A DNA stretch of 64,000 nucleotides, from NCBI RefSeq assembly GCF_001649575.2, contig NC_051448.1:17592383-17656382 (forward strand). Reading direction: 5' to 3'. This document shows positions 33,413-46,029 of the stretch, piece after piece. The notes under the pieces are model-generated. The model was not told where the DNA came from. It did no database searches and saw only the letters and a program-made list of their open reading frames with translations. How positions within the stretch are numbered: the first letter of the stretch is position 1; each line of letters opens with the position of its first letter. This DNA comes from Kryptolebias marmoratus (lineage: Eukaryota > Chordata > Actinopteri > Cyprinodontiformes > Rivulidae). The position numbers were made by a program, and so were the translations under genes.

Positions 33413-34159
33413 ATGGCTCAGAGACATTTAAAATTCACTAGCACCTAATTGGTTAAACCAGTCAGAAATGGCAGATTTAACTCTGCTGGAAGTATAAGCT
33501 TCATTTACTAATGAGCATAGCAGTTTTTTTTTTAAGAATTAAAATATTTATTGTAATTACCACTAATTTACATTTACTCTAGCAGAAATCTATTCTGTGG
33601 TTGTTTTAAATTAAAAAATGCACATATGGTTGGTTGTGTAATCGAATTTTACAAAGAGGAAGTCAGCGATACTTCACCTTCGGACCCTCAACAGAAAAAC
33701 AAGCCGTGAGACGGGACCTCTGTGACCTCCTGCACAGACGGAGCTTAATGTTACTGCTTTCTTAACCAAGTGTTTTGCACTGTATTCTCCTCTCTGAAGG
33801 GTGCCAGAACCTTCAAGTTCATGACTTTTAGCTGTGCCGTGCTGAAGGGAGTGCTGTCAGAATCTCTCTTTGAAGCCGTCATTTGGATTTTGCTGTAAAT
33901 AGTAAAAGAAAAAGTAAAGGCAAAAGAAGGGTTCTGCCTTCCCATCTTGGAATAATCAAATTCAGCATGATTAGAAGTTGAAGGTGAGAGGAGATATTGA
34001 TGGAGAGGCTGGATAATTCTGTTTTGAGCTGGGTCTGTGTCATATCTGTATCCTGATTATCTGAACAGCTCACTGATTGGATAATTTAGTCAGCTCCAAA
34101 CTAAATGGAAGGAATGTATTTATCTTGGAGGTTTTAATTACTTAATACACTAAAATAAA
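33413..34159. other. Non-coding, nothing recognised
   Basis: A GC-richer short block around 33660-33740 ('gtgagacgggacctctgtga') is repeat-free. No other signal. Confidence 0.35.
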
Positions 34160-34500
34160 TCTTCTGAGGCACAGAAAATGATTTTGAAGTGGTGTATTGT
34201 GGAAAGATGCTGAACAATTAATATCTTACTAGTTGTAAATAAGTGTTTGAACAACCTCAGTTTAGAGAAATAGAGTTGAGGTCTGAAAGTCTGAAGACTG
34301 GATTCACGTTAGTCCAAGTGGGGCCAAAAGTAGACTGCTACCATCCTAAAACAATTACAACCTCAAAAATTTTATAGCAGTTCATCTGAACAATTTTATA
34401 AAGCTATGTACAAATGTTATTTTTGCATTATATTGTTGTTCTAACAGAAATATTTAAATGCCACTTGTTTATGAACAGAAATAGAAATAAATCAAACAGA
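34160..34500. repeat. Family B foldback MITE, half copy
   Basis: 'ttttgaagtggtgtattgtg', 'aacaattaatatcttactag', 'tttgaacaacctcagtttag', 'accatcctaaaacaattaca' and 'ttgcattatattgttgttct' follow the same order as at 895-1235. Confidence 0.6.
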
Positions 34501-35094
34501 CTAATCATAGTTACTGGAAAAATGGCCAATCAGAAGCAGGCCCCTGGACTATCTCTCATCTTTTGTTAATGACCCCCTGCTTCAACATAAGATGGACTAC
34601 AATCTGTTCCATGGTTGATCATCAGCCAGATAAACAGTCCCGGTTCCTTCATTCTGATCCAGATGATTTTCTCAATTTGCAGAAGGATGAGTTCACGGAA
34701 GCCTTTGGTTGAGCTTCTGATTCCATTATTTTGAAAGAAAGTCTTGTTTTCCATTCTGGGTAGAAATAGGAGACCTCTTGTCAGTTTACAGCACAATGTA
34801 TGTCAGTTCAGCTTGTTATCTGTCAGATTTCACTCATTTAAAGCTTGAGGAGGACCAATGCAATGTTGCCTCTAAAAATAAAATAAAAAACAAGCTGCTG
34901 AAGTTGATTTCTCACCAGAAATGGGATTTTTTTCTGTTGGAAATTAAGCAGGTGTGTTTCTGATCTTTGTTTTAAGTGCAAGTTGTTACAACAACTGTCA
35001 TGGTGTACACTTGAATAGAATAAATATTTTAAGCTCTTGTGTTCAATGCCATTCCCCTCAACACATCCTTTTATTGCCTTTTGAAGCTAATTCA
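34501..35094. other. Non-coding, nothing recognised
   Basis: Short frames only; no repeat landmark. Confidence 0.35.
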
Positions 35095-36040
35095 ATTTAA
35101 TTCAAATCGGTTTATTTATATAGAGCCAAGTCTCAACAAAAGTCGTCTCAGAGCGCAGTACAAAAACATTCACATACATTATAAAAACCAATTAGTAAAA
35201 GTTTTCTATCCAAGGAAGCCATCAAATTGCATTGACTCTTCACTTTGTCGTAGTCTCCCATTATGAGCAGAATGTTGGTGACAGTGAAACGGAAAAACTC
35301 CCTTTTAACAGGAAGAGACCTCCAGCAGAACCAGAATCAGGATGAGCGGCCATCTGCTTCGACTGACTGGGGTTTGAGAGGACAGGAAAGAGACCCAGAC
35401 AAACACAGAATGACTGGTCCAGGTGGAGTTTCTATAGAAAGAAAGACAAAGAAAAACACATGTTAATAATAGAAATTATTAAAATACAAACATGAAAAGT
35501 AAATCAGCAGCAGAGTGAGGAAATGTGGTCAGTTTGTCCTGCAGCAGTCTAAGCCTATAGAAACAGAACTAAAGGAGAGCTCAGGAAACCCAAGTCAACC
35601 CTAACTGTAGGATTTATCAAAAAGGAAAGTCTTAAGCCTCGTTTTAAAAGTAGACAAGGTGTCAGCCTCACAGACAGAAACTGGAAGTTGTTTCCACAAG
35701 AGAGGAGCCTGAGAACTGAAAGCTCTGCCTCCCATTCCACTTTTGGAAACTCTAGAAACCACAAGTAAACCTGTACTCTGAGAGGGAAGTGCTCTTTTAG
35801 GAAAATATGGAACAATACGATCATTTATATAAGATTGAGCTTGGTTGTTGAGAGCTTTGTATGTTAGAGGGAAGATTTTAAATTCCATTCTGATTTTGAC
35901 AGGGAGCCAATGGAGAGAGACTAAAAATGGAGAAATATGATCTCTCCTTCCAACTCTCATTAGAACTCTGGCAGCAGCAGAAGCCAACTGGCCAAATAAG
36001 CGCAGACTTTTAGTTCTTACCCTTTTCAGACCATTGTTTA
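35095..36040 (-). mobile_element. CR1/L2-group LINE, 3' end (5'-truncated)
   Basis: Minus strand. The 3' part of the pol frame (about 36040-35601) is followed by a ~500-bp 3' UTR with landmarks common in teleost genomes ('ttctgctggaggtctcttcc', 'tgttaaaagggagtttttcc', both on the minus strand) and ends in 'ctatataaataaaccgattt' plus TTGAATT-like units. LINE cDNA synthesis starts at the 3' end, so 5' truncation is expected. The clade (L2 or Rex1-like) is uncertain. Confidence 0.75.
35601..36040 (-). pseudogene. LINE ORF2 C-terminal domain, uninterrupted
   Basis: About 145 codons without a stop read LASAAARVLMRVGRRDHISP, then LHWLPVKIRMEFKI, LTYKALNNQAQSYI, GGRAFSSQAPLLWKQLP and TLSTFKTRLKTFLF before the stop. 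This is the conserved C-terminal region found downstream of the RT in CR1/L2-group LINEs of fish (no enzymatic motif in itself). The frame continues upstream to 36245 in sequence that does not look like LINE, so the true boundary is near 36040. Confidence 0.8.
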
Positions 36041-36240
36041 AATTCCAGCTAAGGATTAAGTTTAAATATGAGGTTTTTAAAATTAAACACCAAACTTTTT
36101 TACTGGTTCCAAAGATTTTAATAAATGTCCTCAGAATAATGTGTGAACTTTCCAAATATACCTGGATTTTTCCTTTATTGCCCATCTTCCTGTATCCTTC
36201 CTTTCCTTCAGCTCTCCACTGTGCGCCTGCCCGTAATTGA

Positions 36241-36560
36241 GTCATTTTCTCCTCATTCGAGCTCTGTCTCTGGCAGGCAGCTGTATCAAGGTGACCTCCC
36301 GCTATTGTTTGGGCCTCTGTGTTTTTGTCCCGCTAGCTCGCCAACATAATCACCGCCTTCCAAGCAATGTAACGGGTCAGCTGTGGCAGCGAGACATCAT
36401 TTCTGACCCTGGCTACCGTGCTTCGCCGTCTGAAATGTCAGCGAGGAGGCAAGGAGTTACGGCAATGCATGTAATGATGTAATGCTGCAGTCAAACCTTC
36501 CTTTTTTCGGAGTCCCTCTCTCTCAGAGCACTCGCTCTGCTCGGTTCTGAACTGATTTTT
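36241..36560. other. Candidate conserved non-coding element
   Basis: A repeat-free, CpG-containing island with 'gtgacctcccgctattgttt', 'gccaacataatcaccgcctt' and 'ggcaatgcatgtaatgatgt'. No frame shows a domain. Confidence 0.33.
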
Positions 36561-36879
36561 GCTCCCTTAATACAGCCAAAAGGGTAAATGAGGATTTGTT
36601 AGGAGTTTGAGGTTTGGAAGAAACATTGCCTATAGGAATAGTCTGTCTGTTGACAGCACTGATATTGCCTGTAAGTCTCTAATTGTCGTGTTTTCTAAGC
36701 AGTGGATTAAACTGCTATTTAACCTTATTTAGCGATACCTCTCTCAACAAGAAAACCCCAAACACAACACTTCTAGAACAGCAGATTTATTGTGCTGCTT
36801 TTTAAACCTAATTACCTGCAGTGGGTTGCAGGCTCCTTGACATATGCGTATATTTTCCTAAACAGGGACACAAATTCAC
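36561..36879. other. Non-coding, nothing recognised
   Basis: No feature seen. Confidence 0.3.
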
Positions 36880-37080
36880 ATACCATTGACTAAGGCTTTG
36901 TTCAAACCTGGCACTAACATCCGTCTTGGGTTACAGCTCTGATTGAGAGCATTTACATCTGGCGGTAAAATGTGTACCCCAAATAGTTTTTGCAATTGAA
37001 TGTCAATTATCCACTTTATATGCAGTTATACATGGCAGCCATCTTGCACATCGGGCTGTCAGTGAGCAACAGTCACATTT
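36880..37080. repeat. Possible hAT/MITE debris
   Basis: 'gctttgttcaaacctggcac', 'taacatccgtcttgggttac' and 'gagagcatttacatctggcg' resemble ends of a dispersed teleost repeat. Only one copy is in this window, so this rests on general recognition. Confidence 0.3.
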
Positions 37081-38519
37081 ATGTGGAGTTATTCAGTATA
37101 CAACTTAATATGCTTAATTACCTTGGCATGTTATGAGTCATAGATGTGGAATGGGAGAAATAAAGGAGCGCTCATTGATTAGTAACTTCACAGAGCTCAG
37201 TGTCAGAGCAAAGACTGATGATTTTAACCCCTAAAACTCCACGGCAGTAAAACAGTCATTAGCTGTTTTCTGCACAGCTTCACTTTGAATGTATCATCAG
37301 CTCTGTGTTTATTTAGGCAAAAATAAGCAACATAATGCTGCTCAGACTGTTGTCCTCTGATCAAAACAGCACAATATAGCATACAGTAACCACAGCAGGT
37401 CCAACCAGCCCTAAAACAATCAGAACATACATTAAACTAAAGACAGACTCACCCCACAGCATCCTGCAATCCCCTCTGATTGATAAAGTCCCAACAAAAC
37501 AAACATTTTTATTGAGAAAGGTTTTCTTAAATAGTTCATTTAAACGTTTTAAAGTGCACTTTTTCTTTCTTTCGTTCTTTTTTAACCCTTAGACATCTAG
37601 GTAACAATTTTGCTGCTCTCATGGGGTTGTTGTGAAAAAAAATAATAATCCAGACAGACTGAGAATCTTCTTTAGAGTAAAAGTTTATTTCCTTGTGCAC
37701 AAGGGAGAGAAAACACATCTCTTCAACTGATATTTGTGAGAGCTCTAACTAACAGAATGTTTGTGTATTTATTGTATTCTGGGACTTTCCCTTTGCGTTC
37801 GAGCAGCTGGTTGATTCAAACACCTGAAACAGAATCCAGTTTCAACCAGCCCTGTGGTGTCTCAGGCCTTGACCAACAACTCTATCCTGAGAAACACACT
37901 CTTCTTCTCTCCCAGTCTGTACAACCACTTAAAAACAGTTAAACAGATTCTTAAAGGTTACATGAATGCATTAAACATTATATTTGACCATACAAGGGTT
38001 ACGGCTGTTTAGTAGGAGGTCCTACAGTGGGACACAGACCAATTGCATTCAGACTGCCAAACATATTTGCATAAAAGGGGGTCCAAAACATCTCCAAAGG
38101 TGGTCTAAGGTAAGATGTAGAGCATTGAAATTGCTCACACCTTTATTTAGCACTATCCAACTGCAGTCCCATTGCTCAGAGCAGAATTCAGTGACAGGGG
38201 TGAACGATGTCTAACTGGCACCTGAATATTTCTGCACCAGTCACCGTGTCTTTATCTTAGTCGTTTTGATATACTGCCCGCTTTTTCTGAATCCCTTTGT
38301 GCTGTATTGCACATTCTTGACCTGTACATGTTTGTCTTAAATCTGCACATATTTCTCTGTTGCACACAATTTGCGACCTTTTTATTTTACACCTCATCTT
38401 GTTTGAATTTCACCAGTTTTGCTTTAGAGAAGGGCTGTTTCAACCCTCTGTGCACTTATAAATGGGTGGGCTGACAATTAAATGTTCTTGATCTTTTTGA
38501 TAAAGAGTCAGTCACTGTG
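37081..38519. other. Non-coding, nothing recognised
   Basis: No protein-like frame or repeat landmark was identified. Confidence 0.35.
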
Positions 38520-38740
38520 ATATAAGGAGCGCTGAAGCTGTGGGAAGAGCTGAAAGTCCAATCCAAAGACGTTAGACATGAATCTGTGATGCCATTTGTA
38601 TTACAGCCTTCCTGGGATCAGATATGGAATGCTGCCAGTTTTTACGTGATTTATGATGCACTCAATAAACTGTACATTCAACAAACACGTACACTCCATA
38701 GTTATTACAGCTGATTATAGTTTGCATTGCCAGGAGCAAA
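38520..38740. other. Candidate conserved non-coding element
   Basis: A repeat-free block with 'gttagacatgaatctgtgat', 'tttgtattacagccttcctg', 'ggatcagatatggaatgctg' and 'acgtgatttatgatgcactc'. The last includes a posterior-HOX/CDX-like TTTATG core. No open frame. Confidence 0.38.
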
Positions 38741-38984
38741 GACTGCCATTCCCACACCAGGTTTTAGTGACATTTAAATGGTGAAACAAGGCATTTAAAA
38801 TGCATATTGTGCTTGTATAGTGGGGTGGTGGTTTTCCACAGAGGAGCTGCCGAGAGTCACTCTTGTACTGCCAATAAATGCTCGAATTATGATGCTGTGT
38901 TACAAAGACATTTTCATAGAAATGACAAAGTGATATTTTTGTAACAGTCAAGCAAGGTTGAATCTATCAGTTAAAAGCAAAGTT

Positions 38985-39300
38985 TCAAAAACAGATCTTG
39001 CACAATCTCCGAGCACTTAAAGTATGTATTGGCGATAACTCTTAGCTAGTACCACACCAAATTTTAGCTCAGTATATTTAAAACTGACCGAGTTAAAGAA
39101 GTCTTTGTGTTTGCAAGGTTTGATTAGCTGTAGAGGTTATCTTGAATCAGGTTGACTCCAAAAGTTAATGAGTAGTAGATATACATACAGGATCACTTTC
39201 TGAGTTTGATTATGAGGTATTTTGTGAACAGACAGACAATTTACCACATGTGCCCACAGACTTAAGCAATTACTAATTGCTCACCTTCCATAGCAGACAT
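38985..39300 (-). repeat. Family A repeat, one minus-strand unit
   Basis: 'gataactcttagctagtacc', 'acaccaaattttagctcagt', 'ttgaatcaggttgactccaa' and 'gtattttgtgaacagacaga'. Lacks the 'cattccttgaaggaatg' terminus. Confidence 0.7.
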
Positions 39301-40129
39301 TAATAACATCAAGTGTTATTATTTAAGATTTGCTGGTTTGATAAGGTTATTTTCGTGTTTTAATACATCATATACCAGAGTTACCAGCTTCAGTAAGATT
39401 TTTTTTAAAACATTTGTGGCTTGTTTAAAACATTTGCCTTTGTGACTCCATGTTTTTTTACCTTTCAAAATTGTCCAAGGTCCTGTTTTCTCATAACAAA
39501 GACAAGAGAGTTTTCTTGAATTTCTGCAGAAGCTTTTAAACTTCTTCCTGCATTTGTTGAAACGTCACTCAACGGAAAGAACTTCTTATGGTTGTCGGTC
39601 AGTGATGCTGATGAGAAATTAAATGTTTAACCGTCTGAAAGGTGCATATCTGTTCGGTTGACTCATACTCTGTTTGTTGTCCTGAGTGTTAGTGGCAGAA
39701 AAAAGAAGGAAGGACATGACAGAAGTGACAGATCAATTTTGCAAATCGGTTTTATCGTCCGTCTGTTGTTAGTCTTAGTTAAATTAGAATCTTTTTGTTC
39801 AGATTAAATTTCTTTCGTCAGAACAATTACTTGACAAAGGTTTAATGACTTAACGAGACAAAAAAAAGGAAATTGTCTTTGGAAGGGTCTAATCTTGTAT
39901 TTTTTGATAAAACGTCAAAAAAAAAATGTGATGAATTATTTCTTTGCTGGCAATCTGTTCTTCCTTCAGATTTACTAAAATCAGTCTGGGTAATTTGGCT
40001 TTGATTCTACTGACATAAAAACAGAAAATAATAAGGATTAAAAAAAAAAAGCAGACAATTGGCCCTGAAACCTGTTGTAAAATTAACGAGCTTCAGTTAG
40101 TATGCTTTTGGGAAACACCTCTTAAACTA
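39301..40129. other. AT-rich non-coding, nothing recognised
   Basis: No feature seen. Confidence 0.35.
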
Positions 40130-40275
40130 AGAAGGCCTGTAAAATGGATTTTACAGTTATCCCGGCCGCAAGATGCTATTAGCAAAATGGAGTCCTGACC
40201 TGCAGTTGGGCTTGTGTGCTGATGAGAAATTGAACAGTTTCCATTAGAAGTTGTTTAGTACTTCAAATTAACTGT
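40130..40275. other. Candidate conserved non-coding element
   Basis: A repeat-free block with 'aaaatggattttacagttat', 'cccggccgcaagatgctatt' and 'agcaaaatggagtcctgacc'. Confidence 0.33.
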
Positions 40276-41149
40276 GGTAAAACAGAGTGCATGTGTGTAT
40301 GTGTGAGTGTGTGTGTTAGATGACAGACACACCGCACTCCCTCTGGTTATTTGAGCTTGTTGTTGACCTGAAAAGTCATTTATAGCTCCCGGCTTTCAGG
40401 TTAAGAGTCGCAGCAGCTATATCTGAACTGTGGGATGTTTAGAGGCAGCGGCGGGGAGGACGCGGGGCGGCATGCTTCTTCACCGTCAGTCACTTGTCAT
40501 CGGCTGCTGGTCAAACACACGCAACTGCTCATCACTGATCAGTCACAAAATTTGCAGTGGTTCGGCGATGAAGCTCAATCTTCACACAGCCGCATGTATG
40601 CAGGACGTCTGATGATATTCGAGATGCAGCAATGACGAAACGGGTCAAATTGGATCTGTTTTGGAGATTTTTAGGGGTGGCACAAACAAGCTAAGTATAG
40701 GGTTGGGAAATATGACCTAAAGTTTACGTTCCAATATTTTTAAGCTTTATCGCAATACGTTACTTTGCAATATAAATTGCTAAAATTACTGTGTCAAATC
40801 GAATGAACTCCTCCACTGGATTTAGTTTTTCATGCACAAGGGTCAGAATTGAAAACAGTTAAATGTAGCGCAGACACTGACAGACAGCTCATTGGAAGAA
40901 AAATAAGTCAGCAACAGAAAAACCCGAAAAGGGAACCAGCTATATGCATTTAAGTGAAAAGTTTCTGCTCAATTACATTTGTGATAAAAAAAAAATATTA
41001 AAAATAATTAAAAAAAATGTATTTCATGGAAATCAGACAGGAAAAAACTGTAGTGACTGTAAAATCACTGAATAGTGACAGTCACGTCACTGTTAGTGTT
41101 TTGTGTAAATTTCTCCCATTGAAATCTACAACTCTAATTCTTTTCTGGG
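40276..41149. other. Non-coding with repeat debris
   Basis: A short TG run lies at about 40291-40316. Around 40690-40800, 'tatagggttgggaaatatga' and 'aagctttatcgcaatacg' resemble an end of a dispersed teleost element ('gggttgggcgatatgg...atcgcgatac' type). A loosely related 'aatatattgcaaatcgccac' occurs at 41760, on the far side of family C copy 3. Confidence 0.3.
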
Positions 41150-41560
41150 AAAAATATCAGGATGCAGGAACATGCTTGAAGATCACAGCATGCTAGCATG
41201 ATGCTACCACTTTGGGATTTGTGTCTACGCTAGGCTGTTTCCATGACTTTTGTCATGATCACCGTCGTAGCTCAGGGATGAGGCCAGTGCAGACAGTCCT
41301 GCTTCTAATTCTGACTTTTAAGCCATGCAGGTGCATGCAGCCCCCACATCATTGATATGATGCCCCTGCTGCCACTACACTTTCTCGCATTACACCTACG
41401 ACCCTGATATGCTGCCACTACAATAATAAACCACAGCGACTTTTCTATGGAAATTATGTACATATTGAAAACCATTATGGACCCATCACTCTCTACCCCA
41501 CATAATAAGGAGTACCCTGAGTTTTTAATACAAACCTGAGGACCTCACCAAAGATCATCT
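41150..41560 (+). repeat. Family C dispersed repeat, copy 3 (longest)
   Basis: 'tgctagcatgatgctaccac', 'gtttccatgacttttgtcat', 'gatgaggccagtgcagacag', 'taagccatgcaggtgcatgc', 'atgatgcccctgctgccact' and 'aataataaaccacagcgac'. This is the most complete copy and was used as the reference for the family. Confidence 0.65.
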
Positions 41561-42599
41561 ATGTTCTGGCTGATTCTTATATCAAAGTGACGTTGTCATC
41601 CAGTGTGAAGGGAGCTAAGAAAGCACTCACCTTCTTGGAAGGGTTGTTTTACATTTTCACTGCTGTGAGTTGACTTGTGGAACTGTGGGTTTTGAAACAT
41701 TTTTTGTTTAGCAGCAGATGTCATGCCAGGTGTAGCAGCTATATTTTCTACGTTTTAAGGAATATATTGCAAATCGCCACATTTGTTCAAAGTAATCCTG
41801 GCAAAATCTGAACCAATGCCAATTGATAGTCCAGTGCTGACCAGTTGTTCTGCTAGTAGTTTATAGTCTCAGAACACTGTAACTCCATTAGGCTGTCCAC
41901 TTTCTTTCAATTTTACCATGTGCAATGCAGAGTATAACTTATTGAACTGGTGGTGGGTTTTGCTGTCTGCTGTAAGTGGGGCATGAGATGATTGTGAGAA
42001 AAACTAAACATCCAGTGAGATGGACAGACTGCTATAGCATTTTAATGAACATTTATAGTCAGTGGACACAATATAGTGATTTAAGACAAGTTGCACAGAA
42101 CGATTTGCAGTACATCGAGCTATACTTGGTGTATTGAGCTGCTGTAAGTAGTTTGATGTTCAGTTGTATCTAATCATTGTAGGGTACAGTCAATTAAGAT
42201 GCTTTTATTTTAAAGAACCCTACATAGAAATTAGGGTGTAACTTACAACTTCCTGTGTGAAAATTGTGAGGAAAACCATGCACAAGATGGAACTGTGTTT
42301 TGTTGTCACTGACGTTGGAATGCTGGCTATAAAAGGCTTGAAAAGACACAGATCTTTCATCACCCAAACAACTAGAATTGCAGACAAAGAATGTTTGAAG
42401 CCATCCACACTGAAGTACTATCGTTTAGAATTTGCCACCAAAGTGTGATATATGATCAGCAGGTAAAGCTTCTGGCTGAAAGGCTGTGAGGGAAGCTTTA
42501 GAGGTGAAGTTAAGCCATAAGTGGCTGATGGTTTATATGGGATGAGAGGCACTTGTCTCCTTCAGTCACTCCCTTATTCCCCTCTTCTTACCCCCTCTC
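41561..42599. other. Non-coding, nothing recognised
   Basis: Overlapping frames on both strands near 42220-42448 have no domain. Confidence 0.35.
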
Positions 42600-42690
42600 T
42601 GTGTCTTTTTCGGGCATGTGACTGATTTGGCTCATTAAGATCTGGAGAAGGAGAATTAATTATTGTCATTAAATGAAGCATGCTGCTCCT
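42600..42690. other. Candidate regulatory element with homeodomain cores
   Basis: 'gagaattaattattgtcatt' followed by 'aaatgaagcatgctgc' packs TAAT/ATTA cores within about 30 bp, next to 'ggctcattaagatctgg'. Repeat-free. Confidence 0.35.
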
Positions 42691-43329
42691 CTCTCTCCCT
42701 TTCTCTCGCCGGAGTTCTCCGGCAGCAGGGTTAGTGAAGTGTGAACGGCGGTGAGGGGAAGAGGAAGGAGCAGAAAGCTAATGGGGGAGAAAAGTAAAGG
42801 ACGGGCAGCGATGGAGACAGATGTGGCAGGGCTAACGGAGACGAAGGAGTGTTCGAGAACGGAAACCCAACATGGGGGAAATGGAAACAACAACAAAAAG
42901 TGAGGATAAGTCAGATGAAGGCCTTGTGTGGGGATAAGGGACAGTCAAAGCATGCTAATACACCAGAGCGCAGGGAGCTGAAAAACCAGTGGATAATCCA
43001 GGTCAAATGGATGGCGGGCGGGGGGAACAGTAAAAGCCAGAACAAGCTTTGACAAAAAAATAAGAGGTCAAAAAAAAGAGGCATTAAGAGTCAAAAATAT
43101 AAGAAGGGGAACAAAAATCCCATCACACAGAACATTCACCTCCACGATTAAAAACACGGAAGCTGCTGTTTCCAATATATCTGCAAATTATCCCAAGAAG
43201 AGGGGGAAAAAATGATACCAAATGATAAGCGAAGCAATTTCTCACTCACGAAATTCCGTACAGATGTGGATACGTGTAGCCTCCAGAGGCTAAAAGCTCT
43301 GCCTTGTATGTTTGTGCTTGTTAGAGTTA
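42691..43329. other. Purine-rich non-coding stretch
   Basis: G/A-rich sequence at 42690-43100; frames there are composition artefacts. Confidence 0.35.
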
Positions 43330-43520
43330 ATATTATTGACTGCTGAGGAGGAAGCGTGAATGCACGAGTCGCCTGAGGGCAAAGCCACTCAAGAACATCC
43401 CCTGCAATTCAAGTGACCTGCTTTCCTGCTGCTGCCTCTTTCCCATTACCCAGAGTGGCATTTCATTTAGCTTCCATCATTCATCTTTCCTCCTCCAAAT
43501 GTGATAGGGACTCTCGTGGA
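43330..43520. other. Candidate conserved non-coding element (weak)
   Basis: A repeat-free block with 'gaatgcacgagtcgcctgag', 'attcaagtgacctgctttcc' and 'atttcatttagcttccatca'. Confidence 0.28.
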
Positions 43521-45669
43521 GCCAACCCCCCTCTGTTTTTCTAAATTTGCTAACAAAAAATTACTTAAAAAGAAACAAAAAAACAGGTTGTTTCATTTTC
43601 TACAAACGTCTTTTTAGCTTCAAATACCGCACAACTTTTTTTCTGCGCATTAAAGTCAAAAACGGCCAAATTTGCTGTGCCACGATGCACCCGGGGGGTA
43701 GAACGATATTTAAGGAGAGGCTTTACTCAGAGCTGCAGTTCGCATGACTCAGCTAACAAATATCCCTGAGCGATAATCTTTGCTACTTTAAAAAGTGTTT
43801 GTTCTTCAGGACCAGCCAGTGCCATTTATTTTAATTTACGAAACTTAGCTGAAATACTGCTGGAGCAAAAAGAGCTCCATTTGGGTTCTTTCATTATTAT
43901 TTTTTGCAGTCTAAGCCACAAACAGAGAGGTTAACAAATCAAATCCACATGTAGATGTGAAGAAAAAAAATAATGCCGCCTAGCTTTATTTGGCTGTGGT
44001 GAAATAAATGAAGATATAACAAGTTGATTTTATTGGCTGGATCATCCAGCTGCAGATCTTCATGGGAACGTAGACATGCTGTTACGTGTCGTCTGCAGGG
44101 ATGTACTGTTCTAACATTTATGGTTTTGACACTGGTACCACCTGCAGACAAAATGTATTCCTCAAAAAACGTTGCCTGTGGTTAAGAAGTCATTGTTTTC
44201 CTTTATTTTTATATTTTCATTATTCTAAGCTCACAAACCGAAAAGCATAAAAGAAAGCATTCACAGACATACTTTATTGAATAGGGCTTGGCAGGGATTT
44301 TGAATATTCAAAAAATAGTTAAAAGAAGAAAATGTGAAGAATTAATGCAATCGTCACAATTGTTTTTCTTACTTAGACCGTTATTTGGTAGTGATGCACA
44401 AATTCTTTCCCATTGGTGCTTTTCCAGTTTGTTTTTTTTTTCCAACGCAAAAAGCACTATGGGTGTCAGCTTTTGTTTCTGCTGTTGTACTTTATTTTGA
44501 AAGGATTGAATATTGGAAACTGTGGTCACAGATGAGCTCAGCTTTACTGCCGGAATATGTGCATCCCTGTACATGTTGATCCGTTGGACCGGTGAAAATG
44601 AAGCAATGTAAAGATGCCCGGTAAGCGGGACTAGTAGCAGCACACGTCTCTGTTACATTCAAGGGTTTTTTCAGCTTCAGGACTTGGGGTGAGGACGAAC
44701 ATATGAAAAAAAAAACATCACATAATTACAAACAAATTCAAGGATACCAAACTAAATCACCCTAATTTTTGCATCAAATTAAATCACGCACAATAAAGTT
44801 ATTCAGGGTGAAGTCGTATTCAGATGTTTCAGGTTCTTTATTTTAATTTGCCTGTTTTTATTGGTTTTAACCTGCAGTAGAACCATAATGCACCAGTTTG
44901 TTTAGCTATACAAGATTTCCTTCAGGTGAAAGAATTCTCTCTTCTGTCAAAAGCTTCAGAAATTGCACAAAATTCACCCTTTCTTATTCACTTGAGTGGA
45001 GACACTTTATAAACTATTGTCTATTGAATGCAGCATGACTTTATACCCATAGCAAACTAGAATCATTATGTTGAAGAAATACCAACAGGTCAGAGACCAT
45101 TACACAACAATAAATGTGGGACCATTAGTACTTATTTTCTGGACACAGCAAGCTATAAAAAATTGTTACACTCTTGTATTAATTACAGCTACAGTGAAGC
45201 ACATGTTCATTTCTCATTTAAACTTCTGAGCTTTCAGACAAAACTTCATAAAAAATTGAATGTTTCAACACTGAATTGCGAATTTCTGAGTTCCATCTTT
45301 CCTGTGTATTCTTTTCTTTCTGGGTGCAGTTTAACGAGTTGCTTTGACTTTTAGAAATCCAATAAGTGTGCAGCTGTGCAGCACACAGTCACCCCGTGTG
45401 TCTTTTGAAACGGTACACTGTAGAAATAAGGAACGTAGAGGAAGAAGGTGAAAAGGAGAGAGATAAACTTAACTGGGAGATGGGGGAAAAAAAGCCCAGA
45501 AGATTAAAAAAAGAAGAAAGACAGTAACAAGCAAGAGTGGATTAAAAGTTAGGTCTTTGCACCTGCAGGTTTAGTTTTCTATTTAGATGCTTATATATGC
45601 TATAAGAGTCCTCAAGGTCATGCAGATAGGTAAAGTGCAAACAAGCATGAATTTGTGGGGGAACATTAG
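43521..45669. other. AT-rich non-coding, nothing recognised
   Basis: Overlapping opposite-strand frames at 44288-44643 are unsupported. No repeat family landmark was seen. Confidence 0.35.
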
Positions 45670-46020
45670 CAGCTTTAGAACGTCTTGTGCCAGCATCTTC
45701 AGCTAAAGATGAGCCTCGAATGCAAATGATCTCCGCCGTCCCCTGCAGGCTCCCGGTGCGGACAGAGTGTCAGAAGTGTCTCTGCTGCTTTATCTTTCGG
45801 AACTGGAACATTTGCGCTTCTTGTGTAAACAATAGAAAGGAGACACATTTCACCTTCCAGTCGCTGACGAATATGCCACGTGTGCCACACACACATACAG
45901 TATTGCTCCACGAACAAGCGAAGGCACGAATGTAGCGTTTCCACACACACACACACGCACTCACAGTCCGCAGCCAAACTTAATGGGGTGTGATCGGACC
46001 TAACATCTCTTAGTCGGGCC
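45670..46020. other. GC-richer non-coding patch
   Basis: Contains a short CA microsatellite (about 45942-45960) and CpG-containing sequence ('tctccgccgtcccctgcagg', 'cccggtgcggacag'). Frames on both strands overlap and have no domain. Confidence 0.3.
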
Positions 46021-46029
46021 ACTCATCTG

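Noticed and set aside
35601..36245. The full 214-codon frame as one gene
   Set aside because: Only the last ~145 codons look like LINE ORF2. The upstream extension is chance open sequence.
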